A DNA stretch of 15,787 bases from Sphingomonadales bacterium (GTDB taxonomy: Bacteria > Pseudomonadota > Alphaproteobacteria > Sphingomonadales > Sphingomonadaceae), in NCBI GenBank assembly GCA_018067055.1, contig JAGPVK010000145.1, forward strand, positions 1 through 15,787. Direction: 5' to 3'. Within the stretch, counting starts at the first letter, position 1. Every line of letters begins with the position of its first letter. The notes under the pieces were generated by a model. The model saw only the letters and a program-made list of their open reading frames with translations, was not told the origin of the DNA and searched no databases. Below are positions 8,801 through 15,780 of the stretch, piece by piece. Made by a program: the position numbers and the translations under genes.

Positions 8801-9437
8801 ACTCGCCGAGGCTGGCAATATCTATATCAATCGTAATGTGATCGGCGCTGTAGTCGGCGTTCAACCTTTTGGCGGGCGGGGCTTGTCGGGTACTGGTCCC
8901 AAGGCCGGCGGGCCATTATATCTCGGTCGGCTGGTCGACGGCGCCGAACCGAACCGCACCATCCGTCCCGATGGTCGAGGTGAACGAGAGCCGGGCTATA
9001 CTATGGCGCTTCCCGGTCCGGTGGGGGAGCGCAACCTTTACGGAGTTCGGCCGCGCGGACGGGTGTTGTTGCTGCCGGCTACAGCAGCGGGCTTGCGTCA
9101 GCAGCTGGCGGCGGTTGTCGCAACGGGTAATATGGCGGTGCTTCCGGATGAACTGCGGATGCTTGCGCACGATCTGCCCGCAGAGCTGTTGGCAAATGCC
9201 GAATGGGCTGCAAACGCCATCGAGGATCATGGCTTTGCCCATGTGCTGATTGAAAATTCGGAAGCGGATATCAGGCCACAGCTGATCGCGATTGCGGCCA
9301 GGGAGGGTCCGATTCCGATCGTCCAGCTGGGCGACAGCAATCGGCCGTATCGAATCGACTGGATGCTCGAGGAGATATCGATCTCTATCGATACGACAGC
9401 CGCAGGCGGCAATGCCAGCCTGATGGCGGTGGCTTAG
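5811..9437 (+). CDS. putA: Bifunctional proline dehydrogenase / L-glutamate gamma-semialdehyde dehydrogenase (type B PutA)
   Basis: PutA oxidises proline to P5C with FAD, passing electrons to quinone, and then oxidises glutamate semialdehyde to glutamate with NAD+, channelling the intermediate. The PRODH barrel spans roughly 190-510, with GISIKLSALHPRY from 273, RLVKGAYWDSEIKRAQ, and the substrate-carboxylate arginines R500-R501 in YLVRRLLENGANSSFV. The P5CDH domain spans roughly 610-1040, with SPWNFP near 715, FTGSTEV near 790, general-base Glu820 in AETGGQN, and catalytic Cys854 in SAGQRCSAL. The C-terminal extension ends in DTTAAGGNASLMAVA, matching the terminal motif of long PutAs. At 1208 residues without an N-terminal ribbon-helix-helix, it is type B and should not repress its own gene. 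The start is uncertain: 5811 is GTG without a clear ribosome binding site, with GTG 5856 and TTG 5871 as alternatives; the conserved part begins near residue 30. It would act at the inner face of the membrane. Confidence 0.95.
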   Translation: MHQPFQPSLNDLHSFVIGPALPHIFQPKPFANFAPSLSPPTALSSAITAAYRLAEREAVRPLLDVARVGDAARASIAATATALIARLRSKERRGGVEALVNEYSLSSQEGIALMCLAEALLRVPDRATRDALIRDKIMRGDWRSHLGDGRSIFVNAATWGLVVSGRLITPVREKSLGMSLSGLIKRAGEPVIRSGVNMAMAMMGEQFVTGETIAEALKRARQKENLGFTYSYDMLGEAAMTMRDAGQYYTDYEGAIHAIGKASMDRGVYAGPGISIKLSALHPRYLLAQADRVMTELLVKVRTLALLAKSYNIGLNIDAEEADRLDLSLQILEALALDPDLSDWQGLGFVVQAYGKRCPYVIDWLIDLAQRSGHRLMVRLVKGAYWDSEIKRAQVEGLVDFPVFTRKVHTDVSYIACARKLLAARQQVFPQFATHNAQTLATIYHLAGEEFAVGDYEFQCLHGMGEALYEEVVGANRLNRPCRIYAPVGTHETLLAYLVRRLLENGANSSFVNRIWDENVSVEDLAVDPVDEAERIEPVGSSHPLIRLPRDLYSGRANSRGLDLTDQNILANLSGILTESAAEPWQAVPLIPNLPAMRTRQPVLNPGDHRDVVGQVENALPRDVDLAAKTASEAFAGWAATAVAERAACLERAADLLELRMERLLGLIMREAGKSAPNAIAELREAVDFLRYYAQQARDDLGADEPIGPVVCISPWNFPLAIFIGQVAAALVAGNSVIAKPAEETPLVAAQAVGTLHEAGVPRHVLQLLPGAGEIGAALVAAPETCGVIFTGSTEVAKLIQRQLATRTLPNGSPIPLIAETGGQNAMVVDSSALPQQVVRDVVASAFDSAGQRCSALRILCVQEDIADELMEMLRGAMAELRVGSTDQLRVDVGPVISGDAQKMINAHIERMRDAGRRIDQIELDDATRLGTFVAPTIIEIDNIGQLGREIFGPVLHVLRYRRKDLPEVMQQIRATGYGLTFGLHSRIDATIAELTELAEAGNIYINRNVIGAVVGVQPFGGRGLSGTGPKAGGPLYLGRLVDGAEPNRTIRPDGRGEREPGYTMALPGPVGERNLYGVRPRGRVLLLPATAAGLRQQLAAVVATGNMAVLPDELRMLAHDLPAELLANAEWAANAIEDHGFAHVLIENSEADIRPQLIAIAAREGPIPIVQLGDSNRPYRIDWMLEEISISIDTTAAGGNASLMAVA

Positions 9438-9456
9438 ACAATCCCGGTTCCGCAGG

Positions 9457-9523
9457 CAGGGCACAGCAGAATGGCGCGCCCTGGCCAGCCTGGCGGAAGG
9501 CTGGTAGATCCGACTCTATTTTT
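9457..9523 (+). terminator. Possible terminator region after putA
   Basis: Two inverted repeats follow the putA stop: CAGGGC (9457-9462) with GCCCTG (9478-9483), and the better hairpin CCAGCCT (9485-9491) with AGGCTGG (9498-9504) around a six-base loop. A run of five T lies at 9519-9523, about 15 bases after the second stem. This is farther than in a classical intrinsic terminator, so termination here is plausible but not certain. The position between putA and a separate fatty-acid operon fits. Confidence 0.42.
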
Positions 9524-9538
9524 CACTTTTATTTCTTA

Positions 9539-9566
9539 TTGTTACGAGCCTGATGCGGTTTATGAT
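9539..9566 (+). promoter_or_regulatory. Candidate sigma-70-type promoter upstream of the fatty-acid operon
   Basis: TTGTTA at 9539-9544 and TATGAT at 9561-9566 are separated by 16 bases and match the -35 and -10 consensus at 4/6 and 5/6 positions. A perfect TTGACA at 9599-9604 lies nearer the gene but has no good -10 at 16-18 bases. Either could drive the fadB/fadJ-like gene at 9656. Both calls rest on pattern alone. Confidence 0.33.
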
Positions 9567-9585
9567 ATTTGGATATCTGGCTCGT
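9544..9585. repeat. Inverted repeat in the putA-fatty acid operon intergenic region
   Basis: ACGAGCC at 9544-9550 is the exact reverse complement of GGCTCGT at 9579-9585. After one mismatch the pairing continues for three bases (GAT 9552-9554 with ATC 9575-9577). The repeat encloses the candidate -10 element TATGAT, so it could be an operator or a leader hairpin. It may also be chance. Confidence 0.4.
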
Positions 9586-9655
9586 TTCACGCACATAATT
9601 GACATGCCGCAACGTATCTGTTCTGCATCTAGGCATGATCTTGAAGGAGAGAAAA

Positions 9656-11692
9656 ATGTCGGTCGTTACTACGGAAAAGCAACAAAATGTCCTGGTTATC
9701 ATCTCGAACAACCCGCCGGTGAATGCGCTTGGCGCCGCCGTTCGCCAGGGACTGGTCGATGGGATCGAGCAGGCCTTGTCCGATGACGAGATCGAAGCTG
9801 TGGTCATCCGGTGTGATGGACGTACATTTTTTGCCGGCGCGGATATCACAGAATTTGGCAAGCCGATGAAGGGGCCCAATCTTGCTGATGCCCTTGATCG
9901 CCTGGAAGCGAGCAGCAAGCCGGTTGTCGCGGCGATCCACGGGACTGCCTTGGGCGGCGGTTGCGAGGTGGCCTTGGCCTGTCATTACAGGGTAGCGGTC
10001 CCGTCGGCGAAAATAGGTTTGCCGGAAGTCAAATTGGGTCTGATCCCAGGTGCCGCCGGAACCCAGCGCCTGCCGCGGGTGGTCGGCGCAGAAGCGGCGC
10101 TGCCGATGGTCGTGATCGGCAATCCGATTTCGGCGGCCAAGGCGCAGACCATCGGGCTGGTCGACAAGATCGTTGGCGAAGACAGTCTTGCCGAAGATGC
10201 CATTGCCTTTGCCCGCGACCAGATCGGCAAGGCACCGCCTCGCTCTTCCGTAGGCACCGCCAATGAAGACGGTGTCAAAAATCCGGCGATATTTGACGAA
10301 TTCCGGCAGAAAAATGGTCGCAAGCTTCGCGGGTTCGAGGCACCGGAAGCAGCCATCCAGGCCGTGAAGGCGGCAGGCGAATTATCTTATGCCGATGGCG
10401 TGCAAAAAGAGCGCGAGCTTTTCATGAAGCTTATGGCCGGCACCCAGGCTGCAGCCATGCAGCATTATTTCTTTGCCGAGCGCGCAGCCAACAAGATTGA
10501 CGGAATTGATCCGAAAATCGATCTGATACCCATCAAAAAGGTCGGCATATTGGGCGCCGGAACAATGGGCGGCGGCATCGGCATGAACTTTCTCTCTGCC
10601 GGCATTCCCGTGACCATTGTCGAATTGAAGGAAGAAGCGCTCGATCGCGGCGTTGGGGTGATCCGTAAAAATTACGAGAATACGGCCAAGCGCGGCCGCA
10701 TGACGGAACAGCAGGTCGAAGATGCGATGAGCATTTTGACGCCCAGCCTGTCCTATGACGATCTCGCCGATTGCGATCTGGTGATCGAAGCCGTGTTCGA
10801 GAATATGGACGTCAAAAAGGAAGTCTTCACCAAGCTAGATGGCATTGTGAAGCAGGGCGCGATCCTTGCCAGCAACACCAGCTACCTCAATATCGACGAG
10901 ATCGCAGCGGTGACCAAGCGCCCCGAATATGTCCTGGGCCTGCACTTTTTCTCGCCGGCCAATGTGATGAAATTGCTGGAGATCGTGCGCGGTGCGAAAA
11001 CCGCCGATGACGTGTTGATGACGGCGATGAAGCTGTCGAAGAAGATTGGCAAGGTCGCTGCAGTCTCGGGTGTCTGTCCCGGCTTTATCGGCAACCGGAT
11101 GCTCAGCCCGCGGCAGGAACAGGCCAATCTGATGATCATGGAAGGCGCCAATTACTGGGAAATTGACGACGTTCTCCTCGAATTCGGCTTTCCGATGGGG
11201 CCATTCCAGATGTCCGATCTCGCCGGTGTCGATATCGGCTGGCATCGCGATCCGGAACGCATCGAAACATTGCGCGACGCGCTTTGCGCCGTCGGTCGCT
11301 GGGGCCAGAAAGTCGGCAAGGGCTTTTACGATTATGACGAGGCGCGTCAACGGACACCATCCGATGAAGTCAAAAAGATCATCGCCGAATTCGCTGCCAA
11401 AGCCGGCAAGGAGCAGCGCGAAATTTCCAAGGACGAGATCCGCGAGCGCCTGCTATATCCGATGGTCAACGAAGGCGCCAAGATCCTCGAAGAAGGCATG
11501 GCCCAGCGCGCCAGCGATATCGATGTCGTGTGGATCAACGGCTATGGCTGGCCGCTTTATACCGGTGGCCCGATGTTCTGGGCCGATACCGTTGGACTGG
11601 ACAAAGTCGTTGCCGGCTTGAAAAAACATGATCTGCCGGTCGCAAAATTACTTCAGGAAAAAGCCGACGCAGGAGGCAAATTCAACGGATAG
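9656..11692 (+). CDS. Bifunctional enoyl-CoA hydratase / 3-hydroxyacyl-CoA dehydrogenase (FadB/FadJ type)
   Basis: This 678-residue protein carries two consecutive beta-oxidation steps: hydration of trans-2-enoyl-CoA and NAD+-dependent oxidation of the 3-hydroxyacyl-CoA. The crotonase domain (about 1-190) has [10 protein letters not shown], the oxyanion-hole stretch [10 protein letters not shown] and catalytic Glu104 and Glu124, 20 residues apart as in E. coli FadB. The dehydrogenase domain starts with the NAD-binding loop [13 protein letters not shown] at about 297-309. Catalytic His430 (HFFSP) and Glu442 follow with the family spacing of 12, and [10 protein letters not shown] opens the C-terminal helical domain. 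It is slightly shorter than E. coli FadB (729) or FadJ (714). The frame extends upstream to 9599, but ATG 9656 has AGGAG at 9645-9649 and starts the conserved sequence, so it is preferred. The acyl-CoA synthetase gene follows after 30 bp in the same operon; the likely thiolase partner is on the opposite strand at 14445-15617. Confidence 0.94.
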   Translation: MSVVTTEKQQNVLVIISNNPPVNALGAAVRQGLVDGIEQALSDDEIEAVVIRCDGRTFFAGADITEFGKPMKGPNLADALDRLEASSKPVVAAIHGTALGGGCEVALACHYRVAVPSAKIGLPEVKLGLIPGAAGTQRLPRVVGAEAALPMVVIGNPISAAKAQTIGLVDKIVGEDSLAEDAIAFARDQIGKAPPRSSVGTANEDGVKNPAIFDEFRQKNGRKLRGFEAPEAAIQAVKAAGELSYADGVQKERELFMKLMAGTQAAAMQHYFFAERAANKIDGIDPKIDLIPIKKVGILGAGTMGGGIGMNFLSAGIPVTIVELKEEALDRGVGVIRKNYENTAKRGRMTEQQVEDAMSILTPSLSYDDLADCDLVIEAVFENMDVKKEVFTKLDGIVKQGAILASNTSYLNIDEIAAVTKRPEYVLGLHFFSPANVMKLLEIVRGAKTADDVLMTAMKLSKKIGKVAAVSGVCPGFIGNRMLSPRQEQANLMIMEGANYWEIDDVLLEFGFPMGPFQMSDLAGVDIGWHRDPERIETLRDALCAVGRWGQKVGKGFYDYDEARQRTPSDEVKKIIAEFAAKAGKEQREISKDEIRERLLYPMVNEGAKILEEGMAQRASDIDVVWINGYGWPLYTGGPMFWADTVGLDKVVAGLKKHDLPVAKLLQEKADAGGKFNG

Positions 11693-11709
11693 CCTCGTGC
11701 CTATCGATC

Positions 11710-11714
11710 AGGAG
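11710..11714 (+). promoter_or_regulatory. Ribosome binding site deciding the TTG start of the acyl-CoA synthetase
   Basis: AGGAG lies eight bases before TTG 11723. The 13-base stretch AGGAGAGAAAAAT (11710-11722) is identical to that at 9645-9657 before the preceding gene, which supports TTG as the true start even though no ATG is present. Confidence 0.72.
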
Positions 11715-11722
11715 AGAAAAAT

Positions 11723-13465
11723 TTGTCAGTTGAAGCAATAGATCCACTGGAAAAGTGGACATCGCCCGCTGGATGGCCGGTACGTTCGCGCAAGGATGTG
11801 GAAGCTTTGCTTTGCGCACCGGGACAACCGTTTGAAATGGAAATGGTCGATATCGATGGCGTGGCGACCCGCGTCTGGAAAAATGCCCATCCCAGTCTTG
11901 CGGCCCTAGCGGAACATGCGCGTGGCCATGGCGATAGCGAATTTCTGATTTTTGAAGACGAACGCGTCACCTATGCAAACTGGTATCGAGCCGTGGCCGC
12001 TCTGGCGGTGGAGCTTCAAAAGATCGGTGTGACCAAGGGTGATCGGGTGTCTCTGGCGATGCGCAATCTGCCCGAATGGCCGGTGATTTTTTTCGCCGTG
12101 ACATCAATCGGCGCAATCGCTGTGCCGCTCAACGCATGGTGGACCGACCAGGAACTGGTGTTCGGACTGGAAAATTCGGAGACCAGCGTGCTGCTGTGCG
12201 ACGCCGAGCGATGGGACCGGATTTCACCGCATCTGTCGAATCTTCCGGATCTGAAACATGTGATCGTATCGCGCAGCCAGAGGGCATTGGCCGCGCCGGC
12301 ACGTCCGCTCGAAGAGATCATCGGCCGGCCCAATGACTATGCCGATCTGCCGGACCAGAACCTGCCCGCAGTCGACATTGCACCGGACGATCCGTCGACA
12401 ATTTTTTATACCAGCGGCACCACCGGACAGCCCAAGGGCGCGCTCGGCACGCATCGCAACCTGACAACCAACGCCGTTACCGTCGGCTATTCCGGCGCCG
12501 CGCAAGCATTGCGCAGGGGGGATGAACTGCCCGAAGCAACGACGCGAGTCGGCTTGACGGTGGTGCCGATGTTCCATTGCACAGCCTGTTCCGCGACCAT
12601 GATGCCGACCGTTCACGGTGGCCACAAGATGATCTTCTTGCACAAGTGGGACACGGTCAAGGCGATGGAAATTATCGAGCGGGAAAAGGTCAATGCGACC
12701 GGCGGCGTGCCGTTTATCGCGTGGCAATTGATCGAACATCCGGACCGCAACAATTATGACCTGAGTTCCATCGATTCGATCAGCTATGGCGGGGCCCCTT
12801 CGGCTCCGGAACTGGCCCGAAAAATCTTCGAAGTTTTTGGCGCATTGCCCGGCAATGGCTGGGGCATGACCGAAACCATGGCGACGGTTACATCCCACAG
12901 CGCCGAGGATTATCTCAATCGCCCGGCCAGTTGCGGCCCGCCGGTGGCCGCTGCCGACCTGAAGGTCATGAGCGAGGATGGAGCCTCCGAAATGCCGGTT
13001 GGCGAAGTCGGCGAACTGTGGGCGCGTGGCCCGATGGTTGTAAAAGGCTATTGGAAACGACCAGAGGCTACCGCCGAGACCTTCGTCGATGGCTGGGTCC
13101 GTACCGGTGATCTGGCGCGACTGGATGAGGAGGGATTCTGCTATATCGTCGACCGGGCAAAGGACATGATCATCCGCGGTGGGGAGAATATCTACTCATC
13201 CGAGGTCGAGAATGTGCTCTATGATCATCCTGCGGTGATGGATGCCGCGTTGGTTGGGATCGACCACAAGACGCTGGGCGAGGAACCGGCGGCCATCGTG
13301 CAACTGGCGCCGGGACAATCCGCAACCGAGGCGGAATTGCAGCAATGGGTGCGCGAACGGCTGGCGAATTTCAAGGTACCGGTAAAAATCCTGTTCCGCA
13401 CCGAAAGCCTGCCGCGCAACGCCAATGGCAAGATATTGAAGAAGGACCTGAAGTCGCTGTTCTAG
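11723..13465 (+). CDS. Fatty-acyl-CoA synthetase (AMP-forming, ANL superfamily)
   Basis: This ligase activates a carboxylic acid, probably a medium- or long-chain fatty acid, to its CoA thioester through an acyl-adenylate. The 580-residue protein has the P-loop motif YTSGTTGQPKG at 229-239, GNGWGMTET in the middle, the A7/A8 region TGDLARLDEEGF with Asp463, DRAKDMIIRGGENIYSSEVE at the hinge, and catalytic Lys570 in NANGKILKKDL. The N-terminal 70 residues before the core (PFEMEMVDIDGVATRVWKN) form an extension shared by one group of bacterial fatty-acid ligases, as far as I recognise. No membrane segment or signal peptide is visible. The start is TTG at 11723, chosen for the ribosome binding site at 11710-11714 and the Ser-Val-Glu N-terminus. 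It is the second gene of the operon, and its stop lies only 3 bp from the stop of the converging thioesterase gene. Chain-length preference cannot be read. Confidence 0.93.
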   Translation: MSVEAIDPLEKWTSPAGWPVRSRKDVEALLCAPGQPFEMEMVDIDGVATRVWKNAHPSLAALAEHARGHGDSEFLIFEDERVTYANWYRAVAALAVELQKIGVTKGDRVSLAMRNLPEWPVIFFAVTSIGAIAVPLNAWWTDQELVFGLENSETSVLLCDAERWDRISPHLSNLPDLKHVIVSRSQRALAAPARPLEEIIGRPNDYADLPDQNLPAVDIAPDDPSTIFYTSGTTGQPKGALGTHRNLTTNAVTVGYSGAAQALRRGDELPEATTRVGLTVVPMFHCTACSATMMPTVHGGHKMIFLHKWDTVKAMEIIEREKVNATGGVPFIAWQLIEHPDRNNYDLSSIDSISYGGAPSAPELARKIFEVFGALPGNGWGMTETMATVTSHSAEDYLNRPASCGPPVAAADLKVMSEDGASEMPVGEVGELWARGPMVVKGYWKRPEATAETFVDGWVRTGDLARLDEEGFCYIVDRAKDMIIRGGENIYSSEVENVLYDHPAVMDAALVGIDHKTLGEEPAAIVQLAPGQSATEAELQQWVRERLANFKVPVKILFRTESLPRNANGKILKKDLKSLF

Positions 13466-13468
13466 GAC

Positions 13469-14398
13469 TCAGTCGTCGGTCGGGATCAGGCGCATCATGC
13501 CTTCCTGCACCGCCGACGCGACGAGAATGCCGTCCTGCGTGTAGAGCGAACCCCGATTGAGACCGCGCGCATGGCCGGTCCAGTCGCTGTCCATGACGTA
13601 GCAGATCCACTGGTCGGCCCGGAAATCGTCATGGAACCACATTGCATGGTCGAGGCTGGTCGAAAATAATCCGGGCGTCGTCCAGTGCAATCCGTGCGGG
13701 ATCATCGACGTCGACAACAATCCCATGTCTGAAGCAAAAGCCAGGGTGGCGCGGTGGATCAGAGGATCATCCGGCAGCGGCGCGATCGTCCGGAACCACT
13801 GATACTGGCGCGCGGTCGCGCTTTTGCCCTCGGGCCGAAAGCTGCGGACATCAAACGGCCGCGGCATGCTCATCCGCTCAATCTGCTCATCCGAAACCAG
13901 CGGGTTGCGGGCAATCTGCTCCATCGCGCTGATACATTGTTCGGGTGGCAACACATCCGGCATCGCTATCTGATGGGCGAGCCCTTCGGCAGGCTTCTGG
14001 AAGGAAGCGGTCAGGTTGAAGATGACCTTGTCATTCTGCCGCACCACCACCCTGCGGTTGGAGATGCTGCGCCCGTCAAAGTCGCGGTGCACCCGGAAAT
14101 GCAGCGGCTTTGTTTCATCCCCGGCGCGCAGGAAATAGGAATGAAGCGAATGGATCTTCTTTTCGTCATCAACCGTGCGATCGGCGGCGATGATCGCCTG
14201 GGCGATCACCTGGCCGCCAAAAATCCGTTCGCGCGCGGTCGATTCGAGCGCGGGAAATGTGAACTCGTCCGCCGCATCTGCCGTGAGATCAAGAGTCCGG
14301 AGCAATCCGCCGATCAGCTTCTCCGCAGTCACGGAGGAGCGATGGGCCAAAGCGTCCGATAGCCGGCGTGCGACCTGTTCGTCCGTCAGTTTATCCAA
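13469..14398 (-). CDS. tesB: Acyl-CoA thioesterase II
   Basis: TesB hydrolyses acyl-CoA to free acid and CoA, and can relieve CoA trapping during beta-oxidation. The product has two hot-dog domains: FGGQVIAQAIIAADRTV and HSYFLRAGD in the first, and FASDMGLLSTSMIPHG, SLDHAMWFHDDF and VASAVQEGMMR in the second. With TTG 14398 as residue 1 (309 residues), the catalytic set is Asp224, Ser248 and Gln298, with the spacing of E. coli TesB Asp204, Thr228 and Gln278; Ser replaces Thr. The frame stays open to 14566 but would overlap the thiolase gene. TTG 14398 is the best start after the thiolase stop, with AAGGA (14414-14410) 11 bases upstream. E. coli TesB is 286 residues, so a GTG start about 22 codons further in is possible but lacks a ribosome binding site. 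It follows the thiolase by 46 bp, in one operon. Confidence 0.92.
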   Translation of the reverse strand: MDKLTDEQVARRLSDALAHRSSVTAEKLIGGLLRTLDLTADAADEFTFPALESTARERIFGGQVIAQAIIAADRTVDDEKKIHSLHSYFLRAGDETKPLHFRVHRDFDGRSISNRRVVVRQNDKVIFNLTASFQKPAEGLAHQIAMPDVLPPEQCISAMEQIARNPLVSDEQIERMSMPRPFDVRSFRPEGKSATARQYQWFRTIAPLPDDPLIHRATLAFASDMGLLSTSMIPHGLHWTTPGLFSTSLDHAMWFHDDFRADQWICYVMDSDWTGHARGLNRGSLYTQDGILVASAVQEGMMRLIPTDD

Positions 14399-14409
14399 GA
14401 TTTCTCTTT

Positions 14410-14414
14410 TCCTT
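14410..14414 (-). promoter_or_regulatory. Probable ribosome binding site for the tesB TTG start
   Basis: Read on the minus strand, AAGGA lies 11 bases before TTG 14398. The spacing is a little long. It is the only Shine-Dalgarno-like stretch between the thiolase stop (14445) and the conserved part of TesB, and so favours this start. Confidence 0.45.
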
Positions 14415-14444
14415 GATAGGGGCCTGGTGGGGATTCTGGCGCGT

Positions 14445-15617
14445 TCAGGAATATATCTCGAACAGTCCGGCACCACCCTGACCACCGCCGATACACATGG
14501 TGACGACGCCCCATTTGGCGCCGCGCCGACGGCCTTCCTGCAGCAGATGCCCGGCACAGCGCGCACCGGTCATGCCGAACGGGTGGCCGATTGCTATCGA
14601 GCCGCCGTTGACATTATATTTGGCTGGATCAATCCCCAGTCGATCGCGACTGTAGAGGCACTGGCTGGCGAAGGCTTCGTTCAATTCCCAGATATCGATG
14701 TCATCGACGGTCAGGCCCTGCCGTGCGAGCAGCTTGGGCACGGCAAAGACCGGGCCGATGCCCATTTCATCCGGCTCGCATCCGGCGACCGCCCAGGATA
14801 CGAAACGGCCTAGGGGTTCCAGTCCGCGCCGCTCTGCCTCCTTGGCCTCCATCAACAGGACCGCCGCAGCCCCGTCCGACAACTGGCTGGCATTGCCGGC
14901 GGTGATATATTTGCCTTCGCCCATCACCGGCTGCAGCTTGGCCAGACCTTCCAATGTTGTGCCGGGACGATTGCACTCGTCGCGATCGACCGTGTAATCG
15001 ACGATGCTCTCTTCCTTGGTTTCCTTGTCGACCACTTTCATTCGGGTCTGCATCGGGACGATTTCATCGGCGAAAAGCCCGGCTTCCTGGGCTGCTGCCA
15101 TCCTTTGCTGCGATTGCAGGGAATATTCGTCCTGATATTCGCGGCTGATATTGTAGCGCTCCGCGACAATATCGGCGGTTTCGATCATCGGCATGAAAAT
15201 CGCCGGTGCAATCTGCAGGATTTCTTCGTCGATCGATCCTTCCGGTGCGCGGGGCCCCTGCATCGAAATGCTTTCGACACCGCCTGCAACCACACAATCG
15301 GCGCCATCGCCGCGAATATGGTTTGCCGCCATCGCAATGGTCTGCAGACCAGAGGAACAGAAGCGGTTGACGGTCGCTCCAGCCGTTGTTTTGGGAAGGC
15401 CAGCGAGCAGCGCTGCATTGCGTCCGACATTGGGCGCTCCGTGCGCGACATTGCCCATCAGGCAATCATCGACAAAGCTGCTTTCCACACCTGATTTTGC
15501 TACGGCATGCTTGATCGCGTGCGCCGCCATGGTCATCGGCGGGGTAATGTTGAAGCCGCCGCGACCCGCCTTGGCGAGACCGGTACGGGCATAAGATACG
15601 ATGACAGCTTCACGCAT
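14445..15617 (-). CDS. Acetyl-CoA C-acyltransferase (3-ketoacyl-CoA thiolase family)
   Basis: Thiolases cleave 3-ketoacyl-CoA with CoA to acetyl-CoA and a shortened acyl-CoA, the last step of a beta-oxidation turn. The 390-residue product has normal length. Its nucleophile is Cys87 in NRFCSSGLQ, then come His345 in GGSIAIGHPFGMTGAR and the acid/base Cys375 in MCIGGGQGGAG near the C-terminus. The N-terminus MREAVIVSYARTGLAKAGRG is typical. ATG 15617 has AAGGAG about eight bases upstream on the minus strand, so the start is firm. tesB follows 46 bp downstream. It probably works with the bifunctional hydratase/dehydrogenase at 9656-11692, although that gene is on the other strand. A biosynthetic acetoacetyl-CoA thiolase is an alternative, but the neighbours favour degradation. 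Confidence 0.94.
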   Translation of the reverse strand: MREAVIVSYARTGLAKAGRGGFNITPPMTMAAHAIKHAVAKSGVESSFVDDCLMGNVAHGAPNVGRNAALLAGLPKTTAGATVNRFCSSGLQTIAMAANHIRGDGADCVVAGGVESISMQGPRAPEGSIDEEILQIAPAIFMPMIETADIVAERYNISREYQDEYSLQSQQRMAAAQEAGLFADEIVPMQTRMKVVDKETKEESIVDYTVDRDECNRPGTTLEGLAKLQPVMGEGKYITAGNASQLSDGAAAVLLMEAKEAERRGLEPLGRFVSWAVAGCEPDEMGIGPVFAVPKLLARQGLTVDDIDIWELNEAFASQCLYSRDRLGIDPAKYNVNGGSIAIGHPFGMTGARCAGHLLQEGRRRGAKWGVVTMCIGGGQGGAGLFEIYS

Positions 15618-15683
15618 GCTGAATTCTCCTTTTGGTTTTACCGAAACCGCTGTTTTGAACGCAGCGGGCTATCTGGTTGCAGA

Positions 15684-15711
15684 GTTATAAGAGGCCGGAT
15701 CAAAATGTCCA
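15684..15711 (-). promoter_or_regulatory. Candidate promoter of the thiolase-tesB operon
   Basis: On the minus strand, TGGACA (15711-15706) and TATAAC (15689-15684) are 16 bases apart and each matches the sigma-70 consensus at 5 of 6 positions. Transcription would start near 15677, leaving a leader of about 60 bases before ATG 15617. It is the best promoter pattern in the window but is called by eye only. Confidence 0.48.
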
Positions 15712-15770
15712 CGCCCCGCAGCCCTTGCGGCCATCAAATCGGACGAAAGCATGGATTTATCAAAAATTTG

Positions 15771-15780
15771 ACCACGTGGT
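15771..15780. promoter_or_regulatory. Perfect 10-bp palindrome, possible operator
   Basis: ACCACGTGGT is its own reverse complement. It lies 59 bases upstream of the candidate thiolase -35 element and next to the right window edge, where a divergent gene could start. Short palindromes in such places are often operators, but the regulator is unknown and a chance occurrence is possible. Confidence 0.3.

Noticed and set aside
9599..9604. Perfect TTGACA as the sole promoter of the fatty-acid operon
   Set aside because: No acceptable -10 hexamer lies 16-18 bases downstream, so it is mentioned only as an alternative.
14175..14813. 212-codon plus-strand frame across the tesB-thiolase junction
   Set aside because: It is antisense to two genes with intact catalytic residues and has no recognisable domain.
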